This document shows positions 53,783 to 61,289 of a stretch of 64,000 nt of DNA, one piece after another (the first letter of the stretch is position 1; the number at the start of each line of letters is the position of its first letter). This stretch comes from Bradyrhizobium arachidis (GTDB taxonomy: Bacteria > Pseudomonadota > Alphaproteobacteria > Rhizobiales > Xanthobacteraceae), in NCBI RefSeq assembly GCF_015291705.1, contig NZ_CP030050.1, positions 9,487,001 to 9,551,000 on the forward strand, in the 5' to 3' direction. The notes below the pieces were generated by a model. The model was not told the DNA's origin, did no database searches, and saw only the letters and a program-made list of their open reading frames with translations. The position numbers and the translations under genes are program-made.

Positions 53783-54157
53783 GATTTTCGATATTCCGAA
53801 TAATTGCGGTTTTAGGGCAAAAGCGTTGCCCGGCCCCTGAAAGCGGGGCGGACACCATTGCCATGGCGGAGGATTTCGCGTGTGTGATCTACGCCATTGA
53901 GGCCAATAATCAACCTCGTTCCGGATGCAATTGATGCTGGGCTATCAGGCATTTGCCGCAGAACTGGTCGCATTATTAACGGTTTTGCTGCCGAGCCTCG
54001 TTTAAGGGCAATTTCTTTTCCCTCCGGCGCTCGATGGCAGCACTTAATTTCCATCGCGCTCGCGAGAATTTCATTAAGAATAGCTCTGATTTTCACCCCG
54101 GAATGGCGCCGATACCCGCATTTTTGCGGCTTTTGGCGACAGGAACGATCGAGACAG
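53783..54157. other. 375-base divergent intergenic region, AT-richer
   Basis: This lies between fpr and the ATP-grasp gene. It is visibly less GC-rich (runs such as AATAATTGCGGTTTTAGGGC and AATTTCATTAAGAATAG). A frame open upstream of the ATP-grasp start covers part of it but has no family likeness. Promoters of both genes must be here; I see no clear operator. Confidence 0.5.
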
Positions 54158-54988
54158 ATGGCGAGTGGCGAGCGGATCTTCGTCCAGGCGATCAGGCGCT
54201 ATTGCGCGGACCATGGCATTGCGGTCGATGTCCGCTCCGGCGGCTGGCTGATCGCGATGCGCCGGGGCGAGATGCGCCGCTTCGCGTTCGGCTACGATAT
54301 CGGCCTCAACAGCGCCATCGCCCATCGTCTCGCCAACGACAAGTCCGCGACCGCCGAGGCGCTGACGCTTGCGGGCGTGCCCTCTATTCCGCATCACCTC
54401 TTCCTCAATCCGAAGCTGGGCAAGACGATCGTTGGCGCCACCTGGCGAGAGGAAATGCTTGGGCTGCTTCGCGACCATCCGCAAGGCGTGGTGGTCAAGC
54501 CGAACGAGGGGACGTCGGGGCGCTCGGTGTTCAAGGTGACGAGCGAGACGGAACTCGACCACGCGGCCGGCGAGGTCTTTTCGATGAGTGCAGGGCTCGT
54601 GATCTCGCCCTATGTCGCGATCGAGGACGAGGTCCGTGTGATCCTGCTCGGCGATGTGCCCCGCATCGTCTACAGCAAGCAGCGCGGCGCGGATTGGCGG
54701 CACAATCTCGATGCCGGTGCCAAGCCGGTGCTGCTGGAGGACGGCGAGGTCCGCGCAGCTTGCGTGAAGCTCGCGATCGATGCCGCGAGCGCCATCGGCA
54801 TCACCTTCGCTTCGATCGACGTGGTGCGCGACGACGGCGCGTGGCGGGTGCTGGAGATCAATTCCGGCGTGATGATGGAGGCGCTGGGCAAGCTCCATCC
54901 GGAGCTGGTGCAGGCGACGTATGACGCGGCGCTGGATCGGGTGTTTGGCGATGCTCCCGCGAGCAGCAATCTATCACCGTCACCCTGA
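54158..54988 (+). CDS. ATP-grasp ligase, RimK/cyanophycin-synthetase-like
   Basis: A 276-residue enzyme of the ATP-grasp superfamily, which joins a carboxylate to an amine with ATP. The nucleotide-binding loop is GVVVKPNEGTSGRSV (about residues 110-124), and the metal-binding segment near the end is WRVLEINSGVMME, with Glu and Asn. The ligand regions resemble the second half of cyanophycin synthetase and RimK. ATG 54158 follows AGGA. No amino-acid substrate or partner gene is apparent. Confidence 0.8.
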   Translation: MASGERIFVQAIRRYCADHGIAVDVRSGGWLIAMRRGEMRRFAFGYDIGLNSAIAHRLANDKSATAEALTLAGVPSIPHHLFLNPKLGKTIVGATWREEMLGLLRDHPQGVVVKPNEGTSGRSVFKVTSETELDHAAGEVFSMSAGLVISPYVAIEDEVRVILLGDVPRIVYSKQRGADWRHNLDAGAKPVLLEDGEVRAACVKLAIDAASAIGITFASIDVVRDDGAWRVLEINSGVMMEALGKLHPELVQATYDAALDRVFGDAPASSNLSPSP

Positions 54989-55112
54989 GGTGCCGGAGCG
55001 AAGCGGATGCCTCGAAGGGCGACGGCCCTGCTGTAGCTGCATCCCGGCCGTTCATCCTTCGAGGCTCGCCCAGCGGTGCTCTGCACCGCCGGGCTCGCAC
55101 CTCAGGATGACG
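54979..55112. repeat. Intergenic palindromic repeat, family A copy 2
   Basis: GTCACCCTGAGGTG at the left and CACCTCAGGATGACG at the right, with the shared CTTCGAGGCTCGCCCAGCGG in the middle. It is the same family as 11194-11339. Its left end overlaps the last codons of the ATP-grasp gene, and its right end reaches nearly to the next gene's stop. Confidence 0.85.
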
Positions 55113-55119
55113 GATGCCC

Positions 55120-56040
55120 TCAATTATTCGCGCTGGCGGAATCGTCCATGGCCTTGAACGCTTCCTCCAGCTGCAGCGAGATCGGCACGTTCAGCCGTTC
55201 GCCTGTGGGCAGCCTCGCGATGAACCATTTGTTGTAGAGCGGGACGAGGTCGCGGTTGGAGCCGAGCTTGCGGAAGGCGCGCTCGACCACGGCGGAGAGC
55301 TGCGGCTCGCCTTTCTTGAACATGATGCCGTAGGGATCGTAGGACAGATAATCGCCGGTGACGCGGAACTTGTCCTGCGCCTTGTGGCGCGCGATCAGGC
55401 CGAACAGCAGGATGTCGTCGGTGGCGAACGCATCGGCCTTGCCGTCGACGAGCATCTGGTAAGACTGCTCGTGATCGGCGCCGGTGAGGATGTTCAGCCC
55501 CAGCGAGAACTTCTTGTCGGCCGCCTGGATCGCCTGCTCGTTGGTGGTGCCCTTGGTCACCACGATGGTCTTGCCCTTGAGGTCGGCCAGCTGCCGGACG
55601 CCGGACGCCTTCGGCACCATCAGCTTGGTGCCGGCGACGAACATCAGCGGCGAGAACGCGACGCGCTTGCCGCGCTCGGCGTTGGCCGTGGTCGAGCCGC
55701 ATTCCAGATCGATCTTGTTCTGGAGCACCGCGTCGATGCGGTCGTCGGAGGTGACCTTGACGTAGTCGATCTTCAGATTGGGATCGTCGACCTCGATGCC
55801 GATCTCCTCGACGATGGCCTCGCACAATTCGAGACTGTAGCCGATCGGCCGGCCCGACTGGTCGAGGAAGGAGAACGGCGGCGAGCTCTCGCGATAGCCG
55901 AGCCGCACGGTGTGACTGTTCTTGATCGCCGACAGCGTCGGGCTAAGCCCTTCGTTGCCGCCGGTCTGCGCAGTGACGCCGGTCGCCAGCAGGCATGCTG
56001 CCAGCAACAGGCCACCCGATATCGCCAATGAGCGGCGCAT
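55120..56040 (-). CDS. Amino-acid-type ABC binding protein, orphan
   Basis: A 306-residue periplasmic solute-binding protein of the GltI/FliY family, with signal peptide ending GVTAQ (about residue 25). The ligand motifs LGYRESSPPFSFLDQSGRPIGY and GSTTANAERGKRVAFS are those of polar/acidic amino-acid receptors. It starts 12 bases after the stop of the symporter gene and is in one operon with it. No permease or ATPase gene is present nearby. Confidence 0.87.
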   Translation of the reverse strand: MRRSLAISGGLLLAACLLATGVTAQTGGNEGLSPTLSAIKNSHTVRLGYRESSPPFSFLDQSGRPIGYSLELCEAIVEEIGIEVDDPNLKIDYVKVTSDDRIDAVLQNKIDLECGSTTANAERGKRVAFSPLMFVAGTKLMVPKASGVRQLADLKGKTIVVTKGTTNEQAIQAADKKFSLGLNILTGADHEQSYQMLVDGKADAFATDDILLFGLIARHKAQDKFRVTGDYLSYDPYGIMFKKGEPQLSAVVERAFRKLGSNRDLVPLYNKWFIARLPTGERLNVPISLQLEEAFKAMDDSASANN

Positions 56041-56052
56041 GATGCACCTCCG

Positions 56053-57348
56053 TCAATGGCCAGCCATCGCAGGCAATTCGCCGGCCACCATGTCGGGCGT
56101 CGACGCCTCGCCGGGTCCGAGCTCATGCTCGGGCCCGAGCTCGCCTTCCCACTTCGCGACAACGGCAGTCGCCAGCGAGTTGCCGATCACGTTGGTGGCG
56201 CTGCGGCCCATGTCGAGGAAGGTGTCGATGCCCATGATCATCAACAGGCCCGCCTCGGGGATGCCGAACTGCGACAGCGTCGAGGCGATCACTACGAGGG
56301 AGGCGCGCGGCACGCCGGCAACGCCCTTGGAGGTGATCATCAAGGTCGCGAGCATCGCGAGCTGCGTCGCGAGCGACATCTCGATGTGATAGGTCTGCGC
56401 GATGAAGATGCTGGCGAAGGTGCAGTACATCATCGTGCCGTCGAGATTGAAGGAATAACCGAGCGGCAGCACGAAGCTCGAGATCCGCGACGAGGCACCG
56501 AACTTGGTGAGGCCCTCCAGCGTCTTCGGATAAGCCGCTTCCGAGCTCGCGGTGGAGAACGCGATCATCAGCGGCTCGCGGATCAGCTTCAGGAGATGGC
56601 TGTAGCGCGGCCCGATCACGACGAAGCCAACAATCACCAGGATGGCCCACAGGATCGCAAGCGCGAGATAGAAACCGCCCATGAACACGACGAGCTTCCA
56701 CAGCACCCCGAGACCGTTCTTGGCGACGGTGGCGGTGATGGCGGCCCACACGGCGAGCGGCGCGAACAGCATCACGTAGCTCGTCACCTTGAGCATGATG
56801 TGGGCGACGTCGTCGATCATCGCCAGGATCGGCTTGGAGCGCTCGGGCATCGAGCCCATCGCCACCGAGAAGAACACGGCGAAGATGACGATCTGGAGAA
56901 TCTCGTTCTGCGCCATCGCGTCCGCGATCGAGGTCGGGATCAGATGGGTGAGGAATTTCTCGATCGAGAACGCCGAGACCGGCAGTCCGGTCGATTGCCC
57001 CGCCGCAGGCAGCGTGCCCGGGAAGTTCGCGCCGGGCTGGAGCAGATTGACCATGACGAGGCCGAGCAGCAGCGAGACGAAGGAGGCGCTGATGAACCAG
57101 CCCATGGTCTTGGCGAAGATGCGTCCGAGCCGCGAGCCGCTGCCCATATGCGCGATGCCGCCGACCAGGGTCGCGAACACCAGCGGCGCGATGATCATCT
57201 TGATCAGGCGCAGGAACATCATGGCGATCAGGTTGATCGAGGACGCCCAGTCGGCGCGCGTATCGGGCAGGAAGTTGAAGATCGCCGCCCCCATGACGAT
57301 GCCCAGCACCATCGCGGCCAGAATGTATTGCGTAAACCTGTTCGACAT
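56053..57348 (-). CDS. Dicarboxylate/amino acid:cation symporter (DAACS)
   Basis: A 431-residue inner-membrane carrier with about eight helices and re-entrant loops. The family segments are SSRISSFVLPLGYSFNLDGT (about residues 291-310), the serine-rich hairpin and binding region, and DMGRSATNVIGNSLA near 389-403. It resembles GltP/DctA and probably co-transports glutamate, aspartate or C4-dicarboxylates with H+ or Na+. It is the first gene of a two-gene operon with an amino-acid-type binding protein. Confidence 0.9.
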   Translation of the reverse strand: MSNRFTQYILAAMVLGIVMGAAIFNFLPDTRADWASSINLIAMMFLRLIKMIIAPLVFATLVGGIAHMGSGSRLGRIFAKTMGWFISASFVSLLLGLVMVNLLQPGANFPGTLPAAGQSTGLPVSAFSIEKFLTHLIPTSIADAMAQNEILQIVIFAVFFSVAMGSMPERSKPILAMIDDVAHIMLKVTSYVMLFAPLAVWAAITATVAKNGLGVLWKLVVFMGGFYLALAILWAILVIVGFVVIGPRYSHLLKLIREPLMIAFSTASSEAAYPKTLEGLTKFGASSRISSFVLPLGYSFNLDGTMMYCTFASIFIAQTYHIEMSLATQLAMLATLMITSKGVAGVPRASLVVIASTLSQFGIPEAGLLMIMGIDTFLDMGRSATNVIGNSLATAVVAKWEGELGPEHELGPGEASTPDMVAGELPAMAGH

Positions 57349-57559
57349 TGAAAGACCCCCACTACATCGGCCGCTTCATGATGTCGCAGATATGACAGCG
57401 ACGCAACACGCTTCGCGTGCATTCGTATTGCGGGATGTTCCCATTGCGAAACAGAGGCGCGCGATCTAGCTTTCATGCAGCGCACAACGAATGCAGCTTG
57501 CACGTTTCCTTTGCGGCGGCTGCATCAATAATCGTCAAGCCAACGGAGAGGGAAACGCC

Positions 57560-58561
57560 ATGAGCGGCACCATCAATCGCCAGATCCTTCTGGTGGAAAA
57601 GCCCAGCGGCAAGCTCGGCCCCGAACATTTTGGCATGATCGATGGTGCGATGCCGGAGCCGAAGGACGGCGAGGCTTTGCTGCGCGTGCGTTACATCTCG
57701 CTCGACGCCGCCAACCGCGCCTGGATGCACGGCGCCACCTATCGCTCCGCCGTGGAGGCCAACAGCGTGATGGCCGGAGGCGGCATCGCCGAGGTCGTCA
57801 GCTCCAAGGCGCCGGAGCTGGCTGCCGGCGACATCGTGTTCGGCGACACCGGCTGGCAGGAATATGCCGCGGTGCCGGCGAAGCATCTGACCAAGATGCC
57901 GAAGCTGGAACCTATGACGCATCTGCTCAGCGTGTTCGGCATCGCCGGGCTCACCGCCTATTTCGGCTTGCTGGAGGTCGGAAAGCCCAAGGAGGGTGAG
58001 ACGGTCGTGGTCTCCGCGGCCGCGGGCTCGGTCGGCTCGATCGTCGGGCAGATCGCCAAGATCAAAGGGTGCCGCGTGGTCGGCATCGCCGGCGGTGCCG
58101 ACAAGTGCAACTGGCTGACCTCCGAGCTCGGCTTCGATGCCGCCGTCGACTACAAGGACGGCGCGGTGTTCAAGGCCTTGCGCGCGGCGGCGCCGAAGGG
58201 GGTCGACGTCTATTTCGACAATGTCGGCGGAGACATTCTGGAAGCATGCCTGCCGCAGATGAACAATTACGGCCGCATCGCCTGCTGCGGCGCGATCTCG
58301 CAATATGACGGCACACCGGCGGCGCACGGCCCGCGCGGCGTGCCCGGCCTGATCGTGGTGAAACGGCTCGTGATGCAGGGCTTCATCGTGATGGACTACA
58401 TGAAGGACAGCCCGCGCGCGCTCGCCGATCTCCAGGGCTGGGTGAAATCCGGCAAGCTGAAGGTGCAGGAGGACATCATCGACGGCCTCGAGAACACGCC
58501 GAAGGCGCTGATCGGATTGCTGGCTGGCGAGAACCGCGGCAAGCGCATGGTGAAGCTCTGA
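57560..58561 (+). CDS. NADP-dependent oxidoreductase, MDR superfamily (CurA-like)
   Basis: A 333-residue zinc-free medium-chain reductase that reduces C=C bonds of alkenals or enones using NADPH. The family segments are YISLDAANRAWM (about residues 45-56), the coenzyme loop SAAAGSVGSIVGQIAKI (about 150-166) and DVYFDNVGGDILEA (about 216-229). ATG 57560 follows GGAGAGGG. It resembles CurA and leukotriene B4 12-hydroxydehydrogenase. The gene is monocistronic. Confidence 0.88.
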   Translation: MSGTINRQILLVEKPSGKLGPEHFGMIDGAMPEPKDGEALLRVRYISLDAANRAWMHGATYRSAVEANSVMAGGGIAEVVSSKAPELAAGDIVFGDTGWQEYAAVPAKHLTKMPKLEPMTHLLSVFGIAGLTAYFGLLEVGKPKEGETVVVSAAAGSVGSIVGQIAKIKGCRVVGIAGGADKCNWLTSELGFDAAVDYKDGAVFKALRAAAPKGVDVYFDNVGGDILEACLPQMNNYGRIACCGAISQYDGTPAAHGPRGVPGLIVVKRLVMQGFIVMDYMKDSPRALADLQGWVKSGKLKVQEDIIDGLENTPKALIGLLAGENRGKRMVKL

Positions 58562-58572
58562 CGACGTATTGT

Positions 58573-58625
58573 TTGAGCATGCTCTTTTCGGAAAACCGCT
58601 GCATACTTTTCCGGATCATGCTCTA
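58573..58625. repeat. Intergenic repeat, family D copy 2 (short)
   Basis: TTGAGCATGCTCTTTTCGG ... CTTTTCCGGATCATGCTCTA, the same stem as the second half of 46661-46757. It lies directly after the MDR reductase gene. Confidence 0.75.
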
Positions 58626-58629
58626 GTTA

Positions 58630-58645
58630 CGTCGCAATTGCGACG
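58630..58645. promoter_or_regulatory. Perfect 16-base palindrome
   Basis: CGTCGCAATTGCGACG is fully self-complementary. It lies in the 211-base gap between the MDR gene and the Cys-rich gene, 128 bases before the latter's start. It could be an operator, but no adjacent regulator supports this. Confidence 0.45.
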
Positions 58646-58772
58646 CTAATATCTACTTGCGGTAGAGGTCGAAGCGGCCAATGATGCCGCTCGCGACGCA
58701 TCATCCGCGAAGATTGTTTGCATCACTTTTAATAAAGCGTCGGCGTTACCGACAGGGCAGGAATTCACCCCA

Positions 58773-59597
58773 ATGTTCAACACGTTGAAACATGCTTCAA
58801 CGCGCACCGCGCTGTTCGCGGCGGCGCTGTTCGCAACTGCAACAGCCGCATTCGCGCAAGCCCCGACCGAGGCCCAGAAGAGCGCGATCCGCTCTGCATG
58901 CCGCTCGGATTTCATGGCGCACTGTGCGAGCGTGACGCCGGGCGGCGTGGAAGCCTATCAATGTCTGGCAAAGAACATGTCCAGCCTGTCGGCGGGTTGC
59001 CAAACGGCAGTCCGCGCGGTCGAGCCCGCTGCGGCTCCGAAGACGGAAGCCGCGCCCGCAAAGTCTGAACCGGCGAAGTCCGAGCCTGCAAAGACGGAAG
59101 CTGCGCCCGCCGCCGAGCCTGCGGCCAAGCCGGCAGCGGCAGCCGCCCCGAAAGCCGCCGCCGTAAAGCAACCGAGCAGCGCACAGGTCGCCGCGGTCAA
59201 GAGCGCGTGCCGGGCGGATTATCCCAAGGTGTGCGCCAGCGTGCCGCCCGGCGGCGCCCCCGCGCTCGAATGCCTGGAGAAGAACAAGGCGAAGGTTTCG
59301 CCGGCCTGTGAGAAGGCCGTGACCGCCGCGGTTGGTGGTGGCGGCGGCGCGGCTGCCGCAGCGCCAGCGGCTGGCGCATCAGCAGCGCCCGCCGCGGCGC
59401 CGGCCGTGATCGTGCTGCGCCCGCTGCGGCCGCGCGAAGAGCTGTTCATCGTCCGCTCCGCCTGCGGCGCCGACATCCGCTCGCTCTGCGCCGGCGTCGC
59501 GCCCGGCGGCGGCCGCATCATCCAGTGCGTCTCTAACAATGCGGCGTCGCTGTCGCCGGCGTGCAAGGACGTGCTGGCACCGTTCGCGGCGCGATAG
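58773..59597 (+). CDS. Exported protein with three cysteine-rich repeats
   Basis: A 274-residue protein with signal peptide 1-28 (ending AAFA). Three similar units of about 45-50 residues occur at about 35-80, 145-185 and 228-272. Each has the order R/K-SAC, C-A, PGG, C-L or C-V, N, then LS/VS-x-C (SACRSDFMAHCASVTPGG; SACRADYPKVCASVPPGG; SACGADIRSLCAGVAPGG), like the Cys_rich_FGFR repeat. Two Ala/Pro/Lys/Glu-rich linkers, one with KSEPAKSEPAKTE, separate them. It probably lies in the periplasm with four cysteines per repeat paired. Function unknown. Confidence 0.85.
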   Translation: MFNTLKHASTRTALFAAALFATATAAFAQAPTEAQKSAIRSACRSDFMAHCASVTPGGVEAYQCLAKNMSSLSAGCQTAVRAVEPAAAPKTEAAPAKSEPAKSEPAKTEAAPAAEPAAKPAAAAAPKAAAVKQPSSAQVAAVKSACRADYPKVCASVPPGGAPALECLEKNKAKVSPACEKAVTAAVGGGGGAAAAAPAAGASAAPAAAPAVIVLRPLRPREELFIVRSACGADIRSLCAGVAPGGGRIIQCVSNNAASLSPACKDVLAPFAAR

Positions 59598-59727
59598 ACA
59601 ACGCACAGCTCACGCGCCATTGCGCGTGTCGAGATTTGGCAGCGCGCGAATGAATTTTCGCGCGCCTGCCGCGACAAATCTTTTGCCGACATCCGATTTC
59701 GGATCACGACAAGACCGGGAGAACACC

Positions 59728-59943
59728 ATGCGTTCGTTGCTGCTCATGGCTTCCGCGCTCCTCGCTTTCGAGGCGACCATGACCTTCGAGGCCAAGGATG
59801 CCAACGCAGTGGTATGCGCCCGCGGCGTCTATCGCGCCGGCTGCGCCGGCGCCAACGCCGCCGTCGTGGTCCGCAAGCCGGTTCCGGTGGTTCGTTGTAC
59901 CCGGGTGCTGGTGGACGGGGTCTACGTGAAGCGCTGCGTCTGA
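59728..59943 (+). CDS. Very small exported protein
   Basis: A 71-residue protein. The signal peptide is about residues 1-27 (MRSLLLMASALLAFEATMTF ... DANA), and the mature part of about 44 residues is rich in Val and has four cysteines (VVCARGVYRAGCAGAN ... VVRCTRVLVDGVYVKRCV). ATG 59728 follows GGGAGAAC. Similar unnamed proteins are frequent in Bradyrhizobium. Confidence 0.72.
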   Translation: MRSLLLMASALLAFEATMTFEAKDANAVVCARGVYRAGCAGANAAVVVRKPVPVVRCTRVLVDGVYVKRCV

Positions 59944-60099
59944 CCCCCTGGGTGGTCAATCCGGCCCGGTTTGGCTATGATTCCTATCTAGCGGTTTCGG
60001 ACAGGCGCAAACGCGTGTCCGGAAGCGGGCTTCGGCGCGCCACGCCCTGCCGATAATTCCGCTGGCGTGGGAGGCCGGAGCACACTAGTCTACCCCCAA

Positions 60100-60117
60100 G
60101 ATAGTAAGTATACTGTC
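60100..60117. promoter_or_regulatory. Imperfect inverted repeat before the aromatic hydroxylase, candidate MarR operator
   Basis: GATAGTA-AGTA-TACTGTC has 7-base arms with one mismatch. It ends 17 bases before the TTG start of the hydroxylase, overlapping where a promoter or leader should be. A MarR-type repressor is encoded in the same cluster (63057-63569), and MarR sites are usually 16-20 bases with such arms. Assignment is inference. Confidence 0.5.
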
Positions 60118-60134
60118 AATTAGGGAGGAAGACG

Positions 60135-61289
60135 TTGCGGATCGCCGTGATTGGCGGGGGGCCCGGCGGGCTCTACTTCGCCTATCTCTGGAAGAAGCGT
60201 CACCCCGAGGATCAGGTCGACCTGTTCGAACAGAACCCGGCCGACGCGACCTGGGGCTTTGGCGTCGTGTTCTCCGACCAGGCGCTGGAGTTCCTGCGCG
60301 CCGACGACCCCGAGACGGTCGACGCGATCGCCCCGCATATGGAGAGCTGGGAGAACATCACGCTGAGCCTGCATGGCGACAGCGTCGCCATCGACGGCGT
60401 CGGCTTCGCCTCGATCGGGCGGCTCGAGCTGTTGAGGTTCCTGCAGCAGCGCGCGCTCGATGCCGGCGTTACGCCGCGGTTCGACACGCAGGTCCATTCC
60501 GTCGACCAGCTCAACGGCCACGATCTGATCGTCGCCGCCGATGGGCTGAACTCGCTGGTGCGCCGCGCCTATGAGGGCGATTTCGGCACCTCGCTGTCCT
60601 ACTCCTCCAACAAGTTCGTCTGGTACGGCACCTCGAAGCGGTTCGACACGCTGTCGCAGACCTTCGTGAAGACCGACCGCGGCGCCTTCAACGCCCATCA
60701 TTATCGCTACTCGCCAAGCATGAGCACCTTCCTGGTCGAGTGCGACCACGCGACCTGGCAGGCTTACGGCTTCGCCTACAAGGACGTCGAGCAGTCCAAG
60801 GGCGTCTGCGAGGAGGTGTTTGCCGACACGCTCGGCGGCCATTGTCTCGTCTCCAACAAATCGGTGTGGCGCAACTTCCCGTGGGTCTGGAACGAGCACT
60901 GGTCGTTCAAGAACATGGTGCTGATCGGCGACGCGCTGCATTCGGCGCATTTCTCGATCGGCTCGGGCACGCGGCTTGCCATCGAGGATGCCATCGCGCT
61001 CGTCAAGGCGCTGGAATCGGATGCGCATATGTCGACCGCGCTGCATCGCTACCAGGCCGCGCGCAAGCCGATCGTGCAGAAGCTCGTCAATGCCGCACGC
61101 ACCTCGGCCTTCTGGTACGAGCACTTCGCCCAGCACATGCAGCTCGAGCTGATGGACTTCGCCTACAGCTACATCACCCGCTCCGGCCGCATCGACGATG
61201 CACGCCTGCGCCACATGTCGCCCGCCTTCATGGCGCGCTACGAGGCCACCAGGAACGGCGGAGACGCCAGCGGCGAGGCAACCGCATGA
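60135..61289 (+). CDS. FAD-dependent hydroxylase, aryl-CoA hydroxylase-like
   Basis: A 384-residue group A flavoprotein monooxygenase. The FAD motif is IAVIGGGPGGLYFAYLW at residues 2-18 and LIGDALHSAHFSIGSGTRLA lies near 265-284. The start WGFGVVFSD and the sequence around it resemble the hydroxylase half of salicylyl-CoA 5-hydroxylase and 2-aminobenzoyl-CoA monooxygenase, which act on CoA thioesters. The start is TTG 60135, with a very strong AGGGAGGA eight bases upstream. Its stop overlaps the start of the CoA-ligase gene by four bases (ATGA), so it probably hydroxylates the ligase's product. Confidence 0.85.
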   Translation: MRIAVIGGGPGGLYFAYLWKKRHPEDQVDLFEQNPADATWGFGVVFSDQALEFLRADDPETVDAIAPHMESWENITLSLHGDSVAIDGVGFASIGRLELLRFLQQRALDAGVTPRFDTQVHSVDQLNGHDLIVAADGLNSLVRRAYEGDFGTSLSYSSNKFVWYGTSKRFDTLSQTFVKTDRGAFNAHHYRYSPSMSTFLVECDHATWQAYGFAYKDVEQSKGVCEEVFADTLGGHCLVSNKSVWRNFPWVWNEHWSFKNMVLIGDALHSAHFSIGSGTRLAIEDAIALVKALESDAHMSTALHRYQAARKPIVQKLVNAARTSAFWYEHFAQHMQLELMDFAYSYITRSGRIDDARLRHMSPAFMARYEATRNGGDASGEATA

